The notes under the pieces: generated by a model
The model's database searches: none
The model's input: only the letters and a program-made list of their open reading frames with translations
What the model was told of the DNA's origin: nothing
Shown here: positions 35,517-44,971 of the stretch, piece by piece
How the letters are laid out: each line of letters starts with the position of its first letter
Numbering within the stretch: the first letter of the stretch is position 1
Program-made: the position numbers and the translations under genes
Assembly: GCF_014653275.1 (NCBI RefSeq)
Contig: NZ_BNAL01000009.1
Coordinates: forward strand, 1-64,000
Direction: 5' to 3'
DNA from: Deinococcus piscis
GTDB taxonomy: Bacteria > Deinococcota > Deinococci > Deinococcales > Deinococcaceae
Length of the DNA stretch: 64,000 nt

Positions 35517-37127
35517 AAAGGGGGGCGGCAATGGCGTGCGTTCTCCGCCCTCTACCCGGCTCACTTGAAAAGCCATGGCATCTGGCCCAAAGACCGGGCT
35601 GCCACCGAGCTTGCCGAGCGCTGCGCCCGCTTTTAGCCGTTCTCCCACCTGCACTGCGGGTTCGTCCAGGCCCAGATACGCCGTGACCAGCCCTCCGCCG
35701 TGGTCCAGCAACACCACCCAGCCCAGCGAGCTGAAGGAGGTGACCGCCAAGACCACGCCTTCGCCGGAGGCGCTGGCAACCTGACCGGACCCGCCGCGAA
35801 TCACCGCCCAGGGGCTGTCTGGCGTATAGGCTTCGCTGACCCGTCCACCCTCTACGGGGAAGGTCAAAGCGTCCAGCCGTCCACGCAGGGGGGCCAGCTG
35901 CGCTTCGGTCAGCTGCACCCGCGCTTCGGCCTGGGTACGGGCTTCAGCCAGCTGCTGCGGCGTAGGCGCAGGTTCCTGCAGCGGGACAGGAGCCTGCGGC
36001 ACAATCCGCACGTCGCTGCTGGCCGCCGGAGCGGATGTCGGTGCAGCAGGGGTGCGGCCCGGTGCAGGACGGGGCGAGGCCGGGGACGCGGGCGCAGCAG
36101 ACCGGGGCGCAGCCGCCTGAGGCGCAGGAGGTTGAGACGCGGGAGGCTGAGGTGCCGGGCTTTGGGACGCAGAAGCTTGGGGCCCAGAAGATTGGGGCGC
36201 AGCAGATTGAGAGGCTAGGCTTTGGGAGGCTGGCCCTGGCGTGGCCTGTCCACCCGAACCCGCTCCGGCGTCCTGCGCCGCCCGCAGCCGCGCAGCGGTC
36301 TCGGCTTCGCGTTGCCGCTGGGCTTCCAGGTCGCGCTGACGCTGGGCTGCCAGCTGCGCTTGCTGCTGCGCGGCGGCGTCCAGCAGGGTGTCAATATTCT
36401 GCCCTGTTTGGGCCAGCTCAGCGCGGCCCTGCAACTCCAGCAGGCGCTGACCAGCCGCCGTGCGGCGAAGGCCCGCCAGCAAGGTCTGAGACTCAGCCTG
36501 CCGGGCAGCCAGCTCTGCCAGGGCCTGTTGCCGCTGCGCCTGCAGGGTCTTCAGTTCGGCGCGGGTCTTTTCCTGGGCGGCCAATTCGCTCTCCAGCCGC
36601 TCGGCGTCGCGGTCCAGCTCGCGGATCAGGGCCACTTGCCGCTCGCCCGCGTAGTTGGCCCAGCGCAGCCGCAGCAGCAGCTCAGGCAAGGTCTGGGCCT
36701 GGGCCAGCAGGGCCAGATATTCGCCGGTGCGCTCACGGTAGAGCGCATCCAGGTGGAGTGTGATACCGCTCCGCAGCTGCCCCACCCGCGCCTGCAACGC
36801 CAGGATGTCGCGCTCGGTCACCCCCAAGCGGGTCTCGGTCTGCCGCAGCTTGAAGTCCAGCAGCCCAGACTGGCCACGCAGCTGGTCAATCTCGGCATTC
36901 AGCCGGTCCAGCTGGTTCAGTGTGGCCTGCTCCTCACTGCTCAGCGAAGCGAGTGACCCGCGAATTTCGGCCAGCAGGGCACGCTGGCGCTCACCCACCT
37001 CCTGCTGCTGTTCCAACTGTTGCTGCAAAGGGTCGGGAACTGGCGTCCCCTGCTGCGCCAGGGCCCACAGCGGCGCAGTCAGCAAGGCCAGCACAGGCAA
37101 CCAGCGCCCGGCGGGCAAGGGCTTCAT
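35514..37127 (-). CDS. EnvC-like protein: coiled coil plus degenerate LytM domain
   Basis: 537 residues. A signal peptide (KPLPAGRWLPVLALLTAPLWALA) is followed by coiled coil to about residue 290, a Pro/Ala/Ser/Gln-rich linker (about 295-400, repeats such as SQSPAPQPPASQPPAPQ), and a C-terminal M23/LytM fold. Zinc ligands seem lost: the motif-1 His is absent, YAHL reads YLGL, and the final HLHFEV reads MAFQVS. EnvC has such a dead LytM domain and activates amidases under FtsEX control. The gene overlaps ftsX by ATGA, third in ftsE-ftsX-envC. The ATG 37127 start places the signal peptide first. Confidence 0.85.
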   Translation of the reverse strand: MKPLPAGRWLPVLALLTAPLWALAQQGTPVPDPLQQQLEQQQEVGERQRALLAEIRGSLASLSSEEQATLNQLDRLNAEIDQLRGQSGLLDFKLRQTETRLGVTERDILALQARVGQLRSGITLHLDALYRERTGEYLALLAQAQTLPELLLRLRWANYAGERQVALIRELDRDAERLESELAAQEKTRAELKTLQAQRQQALAELAARQAESQTLLAGLRRTAAGQRLLELQGRAELAQTGQNIDTLLDAAAQQQAQLAAQRQRDLEAQRQREAETAARLRAAQDAGAGSGGQATPGPASQSLASQSAAPQSSGPQASASQSPAPQPPASQPPAPQAAAPRSAAPASPASPRPAPGRTPAAPTSAPAASSDVRIVPQAPVPLQEPAPTPQQLAEARTQAEARVQLTEAQLAPLRGRLDALTFPVEGGRVSEAYTPDSPWAVIRGGSGQVASASGEGVVLAVTSFSSLGWVVLLDHGGGLVTAYLGLDEPAVQVGERLKAGAALGKLGGSPVFGPDAMAFQVSRVEGGERTPLPPPF

Positions 37128-38001
37128 TCCAGCTCCCGCAGGTAGCGGCCCGACGCCAGCCAACCGCCCAGCAACCCCACGCCCGCACCCAGGGCGGCCA
37201 GTTGCAGCCACAAGGTCAGCAGGGGGCCGGTGCCTTGCAGCAGCGGCAACGCAGGCACCAGCTCGGCGGCGCGGGCACTCAGCAGCCCCGCCACCGGCAG
37301 CAAAATAATGCCCGCCAGCGCTGCACCGCCCAGCCCCAGCAGCAGCCCTTCAATCAGGTGCGGCCCCTGCACAAAGGAGCGCCGCGCCCCCAGCAGCCGC
37401 ATCACATTGATCTCGCCCCGGCGCGCATACATGCTGACCTGCACCGCATTCAGAATGCTAAACAGCGTGCCGCCCAGCAGCAGGCCAATCAGCAGGCCGC
37501 CCGCTGCCCGCAGGGTCCGCAGGGTCCCCAGCGCCTGGTCCACGTACCCGGCCCCGAACTCCACCGATTCCACGCCCCTGAGCATCCCAGCGGCGGCAGC
37601 CACCACGCGGGTCTGGTCCACACTGGTCACCCGCAGGCGCAAGGTGGCTGGAAAAGGGTTGCCCGCCAGCTGCGCAGCCTCGGCAGTGTAGGGATAGTCG
37701 CGGGTCATTTCGGCCAGCACCTGCTCGGGGCTGAGCAGCTCAGCCTGCGCCACACCAGCCATGCCCTCAGCATGCTTGAGCAGCGCGGGGCCGTCCGCTC
37801 CCGGTTCCAGAAAAGCCGCCACTTCCACCTGCCGCTCCAAACCCGCCAGGGTGCGGTTCAGGTTTTGCCCGGCCAACAGCACAGCGCCCAGCACCAACAG
37901 GGTGAGGGTAATGGTGGTCAGGGTCGACAGCACCGCTGTGAGGTTGGCCCGCATAGACGCCAGGGCCGATTGCAGGTGCTCACTCAGGGCGTGCAGCAGG
38001 C

Positions 38002-38005
<4 letters not shown>
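37124..38005 (-). CDS. ftsX: Cell division protein FtsX
   Basis: Membrane part of the ABC-like FtsEX complex, which passes conformational change to periplasmic or extracellular cell-wall hydrolase activators. The 293-residue protein has a cytoplasmic N-terminus, helix 1 near residues 22-44, an external domain (residues 45-170, with LEPGADGPALLKHAEG and TRDYPYTAEAAQLAGNPFPATLRLRV), then three helices from LRAAGGLLIGLLLGGTLFSILNAVQVSMYARRGEINVMRLLGA split at residues 180-222 to the end. It overlaps ftsE upstream and envC downstream by four bases each. Confidence 0.93.
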
Positions 38006-38718
<713 letters not shown>

Positions 38719-38828
38719 GGACCGCAGCATACCGGCCCAGGAGTCACGGCTTTCTTTCTGGTCTTTTCCGCCCGTTTCTGCTCCTCCATACCCCCAACTG
38801 TGCTTACCGCTTCCTAACCCGCTGCGCT

Positions 38829-38834
38829 TACACT
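38829..38834 (+). promoter_or_regulatory. -10 box of leaderless ctpA-like gene
   Basis: TACACT lies six bases before GTG 38841. The divergent ftsE -10 box (38726-38731, minus strand) is about 100 bases away. Confidence 0.7.
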
Positions 38835-38840
38835 GGGCGG

Positions 38841-40304
38841 GTGAACAGAAATCAAGTGTTACTTCTTTCGGGTGCGCTGGCCGGCACTGCGGCTGTCGGC
38901 TACGCCCAGATGACGGGCTACTCGTCCGCCGACCTGCTCCGCACTGCCTCAGGCCGCAGCTTTACGCAGGTGCTGGACCTGCTGGAGCGCAACTACCTGT
39001 ACGAAGTCGACGAAGACGCCGTAATGCGCGGGGCGATTCAGGGGGCGCTGGGCGCACTGGACGACGAATTCACCTACTACGAGCCTCCCGAGGACAACGA
39101 AATTGATGCCGCCAACCTCGAAGGCCAGTTCTACGGCATCGGCGTGGTACTGGAGGGTGACCGCAGCGGCAAGGGTGTGCGGGTAGGCACTGTGTACCAG
39201 GGCGGCGCAGCATTTGGCGCGGGTGTGCAGATGGGCGACATCTTTCTGGAAGTGGACGGCAAGGATGTGCGGGCCGCCACCACCACCGAGGTGGTCAAGC
39301 TAGTCCGTGGCAAGCAGGGTATGCCGGTCACCATTACCTTTGCGCGTGGCGGCAATCCATACACCGTCACCATGAAGCGCAAGGAAGTGCCCAACGTCAG
39401 CGTAGAAACAGCTGTACTGGACGGCGGCGTGGGCTACATTGCCCTGACCAGCTTCTACAACAAGCGCGCCTCTGAGCAGTTCCAAGCGGCGGTGCAGGAA
39501 ATGAAGGCGCGGGGCGTCACCCAGCTGATTCTGGACATGCGCGACAACGGCGGCGGCTTGCTGAATGCGGGCGTGGACGTGGCCGACCAGTTTATGCAGC
39601 AGGGCCCCATCGTTTCGCTGCGCCAGAAAGACGGCAAGAACCGCCTGTACGGTGAAGCCGAAGCCAGCGCGGGCGACTATCAGGGCAAGCTGGTCGTACT
39701 GGTCAACCGCAACAGCGCCAGCGCCTCGGAAGTGGTGAGCGGAGCGCTGCAAGACGTGAAGCGGGCCACCGTCATCGGTGAAAAGACCTTCGGCAAGGGG
39801 GTCGCTCAGCTGCCCTTCGACACTCCTGATGGTGGCCGGGTGGCGATTGTCAACAGCGAGTGGGTGACTCCGAATGGCCGCCGCATCAACAAAGAAGGCA
39901 TCCTGCCCGACATTCTGGTCAAGGACACCCGCTTCCCGGTGCCGCTGAACTTCGCTGGCAGTGGCGTCAAGCCCGGCACCGAGCTGACCCTGCTGGTGGA
40001 CGGCCAGGAAGTCAAGGCCAAAGCCGCCGACGACGGTGTCTTCAAATATGTCGGGGAGTTCGCCCACCGCGAGCGCAGCGCCGTGCAGGGCCAGGCCACG
40101 GTGGACCTCCAGGCCGACCAGCAGCTGCGCGCCGCCCTGGAGTACCTGCGTACCGGCAGCGTCAGCAAAGACCTTCAGATGACCGCCGAAGAAGCCAAGA
40201 AGCAGCAGGAAAAGCAGGCAGACGGCGAGGAAACGCCCGAGCTGCCCCAGGCGGCCCCCACACCCACGCCCCCTGCGGTGACCCCAGCTCCCGCTCAGCC
40301 CTGA
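38841..40304 (+). CDS. Carboxy-terminal processing protease (S41 family, CtpA-like)
   Basis: 487 residues. A hydrophobic N-terminal segment (NQVLLLSGALAGTAAVGYA) may export or anchor it. A PDZ domain is visible around residues 95-165 (FYGIGVVLEGDRSGKGVRVGTVYQGGAAFGAG split). The S41 core has LILDMRDNGGGLLNAGVDVADQF near residue 230, the catalytic Ser in NRNSASASEVVSGALQD near residue 290 and the Lys in EKTFGKGVAQ near residue 315. After the protease come about 75 helical residues and a Pro-rich tail. CtpA proteases trim exported proteins, including cell-wall hydrolases. Confidence 0.92.
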   Translation: MNRNQVLLLSGALAGTAAVGYAQMTGYSSADLLRTASGRSFTQVLDLLERNYLYEVDEDAVMRGAIQGALGALDDEFTYYEPPEDNEIDAANLEGQFYGIGVVLEGDRSGKGVRVGTVYQGGAAFGAGVQMGDIFLEVDGKDVRAATTTEVVKLVRGKQGMPVTITFARGGNPYTVTMKRKEVPNVSVETAVLDGGVGYIALTSFYNKRASEQFQAAVQEMKARGVTQLILDMRDNGGGLLNAGVDVADQFMQQGPIVSLRQKDGKNRLYGEAEASAGDYQGKLVVLVNRNSASASEVVSGALQDVKRATVIGEKTFGKGVAQLPFDTPDGGRVAIVNSEWVTPNGRRINKEGILPDILVKDTRFPVPLNFAGSGVKPGTELTLLVDGQEVKAKAADDGVFKYVGEFAHRERSAVQGQATVDLQADQQLRAALEYLRTGSVSKDLQMTAEEAKKQQEKQADGEETPELPQAAPTPTPPAVTPAPAQP

Positions 40305-40329
40305 GCCAGAAACCCCAGCTCCAAAGAGA

Positions 40330-40368
40330 AGCTCCCGCGCCTGAGCAAAGGTCGCGGGGGCTCTTTTT
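40330..40368 (+). terminator. Terminator of the ctpA-like gene
   Basis: AGCTCCCGCG (40330-40339) and CGCGGGGGCT (40353-40362) form a ten-pair stem with one G-U pair, followed by CTTTTT. Confidence 0.88.
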
Positions 40369-40427
40369 CGATTCTGGGCTTGATGTCTAAGGCGGCCAAA
40401 GGGCCGCTGCACGGGGAGAACAACAAA

Positions 40428-40710
40428 TTGACAGCGGGGCAAACATTCCCGCATAGTAACTCTACTTTCTGTATATCCTTGCATCCCTGACGGAAATGTC
40501 ACTGCACCGGAACCTACACGGAAGCCCACCCATAGAAAAGCTCTGCGCCGCTGCCTTTTTGGCGTGCCTTCGGAGGTGACCGCTGGCCCCGATCAGCGCC
40601 TCCACCATGCCTGGCGCTGCCCAGTGTCCCTGGAACACACAGCCCCGGCCCACGGCAGCCAGGACTTTATCTCTACCATTTCCACCACCATTTGTTCCAA
40701 GGAGACTTTT
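40428..40710 (+). promoter_or_regulatory. Promoter and long structured 5' leader of the dicarboxylate symporter gene
   Basis: TTGACA (40428-40433), an 18-base spacer and CATAGT (40452-40457) predict a start near 40464, so the leader is about 245 bases. Within it GGAGG...CGCTG and CAGCG...CCTCC (40571-40602) form a strong hairpin with a four-base bulge. No T-run follows. The leader ends in AAGGAG ahead of ATG 40711. I recognise no riboswitch family in it. Confidence 0.5.
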
Positions 40711-42036
40711 ATGACTGCATGGAGAAACCTGTCCCTCAGTACCCAGATTCTGGCCGCGCTGATTGCCGGCCTGATCGTGGGGTTGCTGTTCAACTTCCTG
40801 TCACCCAGCTTGCCAGTCCTGGCCACCATCAATACGCAGGTGTTCGGCACCATCGGCAACCTGTTTATGTCGGCGCTCAAGCTGCTGGTGGTGCCGCTGG
40901 TGTTCGTGTCGCTGGTGGTAGGCACCACTTCGCTCTCTGACCCGGCCAAACTGGGCCGCTTGGGCGTGGGCACCATGCTGTTTTATCTGGCAACCACGGC
41001 GTTTGCCATCGTGCTGGCACTGATCGGGGCCAAAATCGTGAACCCCGGTGTAGGCGTCAACATGGCGCTGCCCAGTGGCTACGAGGCTCCAGAGGCCCCG
41101 CCAGTCAGTGAGGTGCTGGTGGGCATCGTTCCGAGCAACCCGGTAGCCGCGCTGGCCGAGGGCAACATGCTCCAGATCATCTTCTTCGCCATTTTGCTGG
41201 GCCTGGCCATCATGCTGTCGGGCAAGCCGGGCGAGCGCATCAAGGCAGCCTTCGAGGACTGGAACCATGTGGTGATGCAAATCGTGAACATCGTGATGGT
41301 GTTTGCGCCTATCGGGGTGTTTGCGCTGATGGCGGGCGTGGTCGCCAAACTGGGCTTTGAGAGCCTTGCGCCGCTGCTCAAGTACTTCATGACCGTGCTG
41401 GTCGTGCTGCTGATCCACCTGTTTATCAGCTACCCGCTACTGCTCAAGCTGTTCAGTGGGCTGAATCCCGTCACTTTTATCAAGAAGATGCGCCCGGCGA
41501 TGCTGTTTGCCTTTTCGACCTCCAGCTCCAACGCCACTATCCCGGTCAACCTGCGCACCGCCCGCGAAGCTCTGGGCGTGCCCAACCAGATTTCCAGCTT
41601 TACCATTCCGCTGGGGGCCACCATCAACATGGACGGCACCGCCATCATGCAGGGCGTGGCCGTGATTTTTATCGCGCAGGTGTACGGCATTGACCTGACG
41701 CTGGCGCAGCTGGGCACCGTGGTCATCATGGCCGTGCTGGCCTCGGTGGGCACAGCGGGCGTGCCGGGCGTGGGCCTGGTCATGCTGGCCACCGTGCTGA
41801 CCCAGGTGGGCGTGCCGGTAGAAGGCATTGCCATGATTATCGGTATTGACCGCCTGCTGGACATGACCCGCACCGCTGTGAACATCACCGGCGACGCGGC
41901 TGTCACGGCCATCATGGCCAAGCGCGAAGGGGTGCTGGACGAGGCCATGTACAACGACCCCCGCGCCCAGGTCGAACTGGACGCCGATGAGCTGGGCAAG
42001 GAGCACGGAGGTCCCCGCACCGAGCAAACAATCTGA
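40711..42036 (+). CDS. Dicarboxylate/amino acid:cation symporter (DAACS family)
   Basis: 441 residues, GltP/DctA type, importing C4-dicarboxylates or glutamate/aspartate with Na+ or H+. Family signatures are LVVPLVFVSLVVGTTSL near residue 60, the serine-rich hairpin FAFSTSSSNATIPVNL near residue 267, NMDGTAIMQGVAVIFIAQ near residue 308, and IGIDRLLDMTRTAVNITGDA near residue 378. The start ATG 40711 has AAGGAG upstream, and the first residues lead directly into helix 1. A frame open to 40564 is leader sequence. A strong terminator follows. Confidence 0.93.
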   Translation: MTAWRNLSLSTQILAALIAGLIVGLLFNFLSPSLPVLATINTQVFGTIGNLFMSALKLLVVPLVFVSLVVGTTSLSDPAKLGRLGVGTMLFYLATTAFAIVLALIGAKIVNPGVGVNMALPSGYEAPEAPPVSEVLVGIVPSNPVAALAEGNMLQIIFFAILLGLAIMLSGKPGERIKAAFEDWNHVVMQIVNIVMVFAPIGVFALMAGVVAKLGFESLAPLLKYFMTVLVVLLIHLFISYPLLLKLFSGLNPVTFIKKMRPAMLFAFSTSSSNATIPVNLRTAREALGVPNQISSFTIPLGATINMDGTAIMQGVAVIFIAQVYGIDLTLAQLGTVVIMAVLASVGTAGVPGVGLVMLATVLTQVGVPVEGIAMIIGIDRLLDMTRTAVNITGDAAVTAIMAKREGVLDEAMYNDPRAQVELDADELGKEHGGPRTEQTI

Positions 42037-42054
42037 GGGACTGCCGATTTGCCT

Positions 42055-42087
42055 GCTCCTCCCCACCGGCGGGAGGGGCTTTTTTTT
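42055..42087 (+). terminator. Terminator of the symporter gene
   Basis: GCTCCTCCC (42055-42063) pairs with GGGAGGGGC (42071-42079), with one G-U pair, followed by eight T. Confidence 0.9.
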
Positions 42088-42153
42088 GACGGCCCGCCAC
42101 CCTACTTCGTGACTCGCTTCGCTCGCGGGAACGATTTTTGCCATACTCTCCCT

Positions 42154-42996
42154 ATGGCATGGACAACCCAGAAGCGGGTGGGCGACGCAACGGTGACCAC
42201 CCTGACCGACGGCTGCTTTCGGCTGGATGGCGGCGCGATGTTCGGCACCATTCCCAAGGTGCTGTGGAACGACCTGAACCCCGCCGACGAGCTGAACCGC
42301 ATCAGCCTACGAATCAACCCGCTGCTGATTCAGCTGGACGGGCGCAACATCCTGATTGAGAGCGGATTCTGGGACCAGGGTGGCGAAAAGTTCGAGCATA
42401 TGTACGCGCTGGACCGTGACGAGACGGTGTTCCGGGGACTGGGCGAGGTGGGTCTGAGTCCCGACGACATCCACATCGTGATCAACACCCACCTGCACTT
42501 TGACCACGCGGGGCGCAACGTGACCCCGGCGGGCGAGCCCACCTTTCCGAACGCCCGCTATGTGGTGCAGCGCCAGGAGCTGCATGACGCCCGCCACGCC
42601 CACGAGCGCAGCCGTGCCAGCTATATCGCGGCTTACTTTGAGCCGATTGCCGACGCGGGAATGTTCGACGTGGTGGACGGTGAAGCGGAGATTGTGCCAG
42701 GCGTGAGCGTCCTGCCGCTGCCGGGCCACAACCTCGGCCAGCAGGGCGTGGTGCTGCGCTCCGGCGGCGACATGCTGGTGTATCCCGCTGACCTGATCGC
42801 CACCGCCGCCCACGCGCCTTATCCTTACGTGATGGGCTACGACCTGTATCCAGTGACCTGTCTGGAAATGCGCAAAAAGTATCTGCCGCAGTGGTTTGAG
42901 GAAGACGCCATGATCTGCCCACCGCACGACCCACAGCTGGCCTTCGGGCGGCTAAAAGAGGCGAAGCGCGGCTTTACCCTGGAAGCGCTGGAATGA
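42154..42996 (+). CDS. Metallo-beta-lactamase fold hydrolase
   Basis: 280 residues with the metal motif NTHLHFDHAGRN near residue 113 (HxHxDH), a later His in PLPGHNLGQQG near residue 191, and an Asp in YPADLIATAAH near residue 212. The form resembles lactonase-like (AttM/AiiA or methyl parathion hydrolase) members, substrate unknown. ATG 42154 is the start: a CATACT box lies six bases upstream and everything before it is the preceding terminator. The stop overlaps the next ATG (ATGA). Confidence 0.87.
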   Translation: MAWTTQKRVGDATVTTLTDGCFRLDGGAMFGTIPKVLWNDLNPADELNRISLRINPLLIQLDGRNILIESGFWDQGGEKFEHMYALDRDETVFRGLGEVGLSPDDIHIVINTHLHFDHAGRNVTPAGEPTFPNARYVVQRQELHDARHAHERSRASYIAAYFEPIADAGMFDVVDGEAEIVPGVSVLPLPGHNLGQQGVVLRSGGDMLVYPADLIATAAHAPYPYVMGYDLYPVTCLEMRKKYLPQWFEEDAMICPPHDPQLAFGRLKEAKRGFTLEALE

Positions 42997-43322
42997 ACGC
43001 CGACCCTGCTCAGGACGCGGGCCGCATCACCTTTCCCAGCTTGCCCGCAGTGCCGGTGCCACGGTCATGCAGCCTGGACCCGGCGCTCTACGCACTGGAC
43101 TGGGTGCTGAACTGGGCAGCTGACGTAAACGTGGCGGGGCAGCCGCACGCCGCCGTGCCCGTCTTTCCTCTGCTGCGCCGCATCCGGCATGACCCGGCGA
43201 CCTATGGGGTCAGCCCCGCCGAAGCCCAGGCCGCCGCCGAGCGGTTCATGGCCGAAGCCACAGCGGCCCTGGAAGCCGAGGGCGGACGGCGCGAGTGGCT
43301 GGAGCGGGAATTCGGCGTCTAA
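42993..43322 (+). CDS. Small hypothetical protein coupled to the metallo-hydrolase
   Basis: 109 residues without a recognised family. It is soluble, begins NADPAQDAGRITFPSLP and ends in a charged helix (AEAQAAAERFMAEATAALEAEGG). The ATGA overlap with the metallo-hydrolase implies joint translation. The 85 bases after it hold no clear terminator. Confidence 0.6.
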   Translation: MNADPAQDAGRITFPSLPAVPVPRSCSLDPALYALDWVLNWAADVNVAGQPHAAVPVFPLLRRIRHDPATYGVSPAEAQAAAERFMAEATAALEAEGGRREWLEREFGV

Positions 43323-43407
43323 CGCAGTTCTCTGCCGCGCAGCAAGGCCAAATAGAGCGATGTCAATACGCGTTGTTTTTTGTTCTTTGGGGGAAAACGG
43401 AGGCAAC

Positions 43408-43932
43408 TCAGCGCGCAACAATCAGACCAGCCTGCTCAAACTGCCGCAGCGTGCCCAGCAACAGCCGGGGGGGCAGGTTGCCCTGGTCCACCATCTCGCT
43501 GATACTCAGGCCACGCTCTATGCTGCGCAGCACCCGGAACTGCTGTCGGTTGACCGGCAAACGGTCATTCCACTGCAGCGTGAAATCAAAGGGCTGGGTC
43601 CAATCACTGTACTCGGCCAACAGCGGCTTCCAGGCTTCGGTCTCCTGAAACAACTGGCGCAGCGCCAGGTCGCCCGCCAGGGACAACGTTTCGTAGGCGG
43701 GGGCCTGTAAACCGTCAAACTGAAATTCGCCGCTCTCGGTGGTGGTCAGCAGCTGCATGGCGCTCTCGCCCTCCAACTGCCCCGCGGTGGCATGCACGAT
43801 GGTGCCTTCATGGAACCACAGCTGCCCGGTGCGCGGCTCTCCGTGAACATCCAACCGGCCAGTATGTCCCGACGCCATCAGCATTTGCAGGACCGACAAG
43901 AAGGGAAACACCGAGAAATTGCCAGCGATCAT
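43408..43932 (-). CDS. DUF4388 (PATAN-like) domain protein
   Basis: 174 residues. The N-terminal two thirds match DUF4388: FPFLSVLQMLMASGHTGRLDVHG, GQLWFHEGTIVHATAGQLEGESAMQLL and FQFDG. The rest is a winged-helix-like helical part (LRSIERGLSISEMVDQGNLPPRLLLGTLRQFEQAGLI). Such proteins occur in bacterial signalling, often with response regulators, but none adjoins. TACACT lies seven bases upstream of ATG 43932 on the minus strand, so the start is leaderless and not the ATG at 43956. Confidence 0.8.
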   Translation of the reverse strand: MIAGNFSVFPFLSVLQMLMASGHTGRLDVHGEPRTGQLWFHEGTIVHATAGQLEGESAMQLLTTTESGEFQFDGLQAPAYETLSLAGDLALRQLFQETEAWKPLLAEYSDWTQPFDFTLQWNDRLPVNRQQFRVLRSIERGLSISEMVDQGNLPPRLLLGTLRQFEQAGLIVAR

Positions 43933-43968
43933 GCTTCCCAGTGTAGAAGAATGCACCTCACATTTTCT

Positions 43969-44640
43969 CTACTGCCGGGACATCCCCAGCTCCGGCGTCG
44001 CTCGGAAATGTTCCAAGTGCAGCGCACTGGGGCTGGCCGGAGTCTGGTGCTGGAAGGCACAGGCCTGCATCTGCTCCCGGTCAAGGCAGGTGGAACATAC
44101 AACCCGGCGGCGGGCCATTAGGAGAAATTCCTGGGCCTGATACGTGCTGCCGTCACGTACACGCACGCCTTCACGCCTGGACTCAGTGAGGACCTCAATT
44201 TTGGATCCGGGGAGCAGGCGTGAGGCTTCTTCCTCACTGACCAGCACGCGCCTTCCTGGCGGCAACAGTTCATCTTCCGAACCGAATAGAACGGCAGCTA
44301 CGATACCGTTGACGCTTACACTTTGCCCGATTCTCCGCCACGCCTTCTCGCAGACCTCCGGCGATGCAAAGGGCAGGCTGAGTACTCCTTAGTCCTCTCC
44401 TGCACCAGTTGAATGTTCTCAGGTGAAATATCGAGCGCTGTGACTTGCCAACCCTCTTGGAGTAAAGCCAGCACATAGTGACCGGAGCCGCAGCCGAGGT
44501 GGATGGCCGTGTCAACTCGTGGCCGGGGCTTCTCGTCCAGCAACTTTAGAGCGCAGCGTATTCCTTCCAGAATGAAGCGGGTGTCATTTCGCACAGTGTC
44601 GGGAGTTTGCTCCCAGGCCAGCCCACCCTCTACAATCGAG
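43969..44640 (-). pseudogene. Remnant of a class I SAM-dependent methyltransferase
   Basis: The first part reads WEQTPDTVRNDTRFILEG and then the SAM motif AIHLGCGSGHYVLALL with the acidic ALDIS. Near 44382-44392 the frame breaks. The other frame resumes with LPFASPEVCEKAWRRIGQSV, VAAVLFGSEDELLP and VLVSEEEASRLLPGSKIEVL, as in the back half of such enzymes, and runs past the usual end into VVCSTCLDREQ. The segment between the acidic loop and LPF is missing, so a deletion with frameshift is likely. No start codon is evident: the N-terminus overlaps the promoter of the valine T-box on the other strand. Confidence 0.6.
44607..44636 (+). promoter_or_regulatory. Promoter of the valine T-box operon
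   Basis: TTGCTC (44607-44612), an 18-base spacer and TACAAT (44631-44636). Transcription would start near 44643, at the base of T-box stem I. Confidence 0.65.
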
Positions 44641-44642
44641 TC

Positions 44643-44936
44643 AGCAACGACTGGGAGGAGTACCCCCTCACCCCCCAAAGAGAGCGCGGGCCGTGGCTGA
44701 GAGCCTGCGTGGGAAGGGAAGCGGAGAAAGTCGCCCACGAGCCAGAACGGCAGAAATCCCCGCATGATGAACCTGGGGAGAGTAGACCCGTCCGGGTGCG
44801 CCCGACACAGCGCGTCACGAGTGCCTGCATGAACGTGCAGGAAGCGCGGTGGTAACGCGGGACTTCTCCGACTTTCAAACGTCTACGTCTCGTCCGCATA
44901 CGGAGCAGGCCGTGCGGGCGAGGCGTTTTGTGTTTT
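44643..44936 (+). promoter_or_regulatory. T-box riboswitch, valine specifier (GUC), upstream of nudix-valS
   Basis: Stem I shows the left-side AGTA (44659-44662) of the specifier-loop turn, the AGAGAG bulge (44679-44684) and a distal stem CGCGGGC/GCCTGCG. Opposite, GAA-A-GTC (44726-44732) puts GUC, a valine codon, in the specifier position. GAGTAGA (44780-44786) starts the stem II/III region. The antiterminator is GCGG, bulge TGGTAAC (44850-44856), GCGGGAC (44857-44863) pairing with GTCTCGT (44887-44893) and CCGC (44894-44897). UGGU fits tRNA ending ACCA. The right arm is taken by a competing terminator, so uncharged tRNA-Val should turn expression on. Confidence 0.88.
44886..44936 (+). terminator. 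T-box terminator
   Basis: CGTCTCGTCCGCATACGG (44886-44903) pairs with CCGTGCGGGCGAGGCG (44910-44925) over about 16 pairs, with two G-U pairs and a two-base bulge, followed by TTTTGTGTTTT. Its left arm is the same sequence that closes the T-box antiterminator. Confidence 0.87.
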
Positions 44937-44971
44937 GCAGAAGGCAAAAGGCAAAGAGAGGCGGTGAAGAT

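Noticed and set aside
39300..40529. 409-codon minus-strand frame over the CtpA-like protease
   Set aside because: Antisense shadow; the S41 protease on the plus strand is clear.
42049..42153. N-terminal extension of the metallo-hydrolase from 42049
   Set aside because: The extension is the symporter's terminator and promoter DNA. ATG 42154 follows the -10 box.
43969..44265. 98-codon frame as an independent cysteine-containing gene
   Set aside because: Its first half continues the back part of the methyltransferase, and the Cys-rich end is run-on sequence past the normal stop.
44270..44515. 81-codon minus-strand frame between the methyltransferase pieces
   Set aside because: Basic, low-complexity product in a third frame, not matching either part of the methyltransferase.
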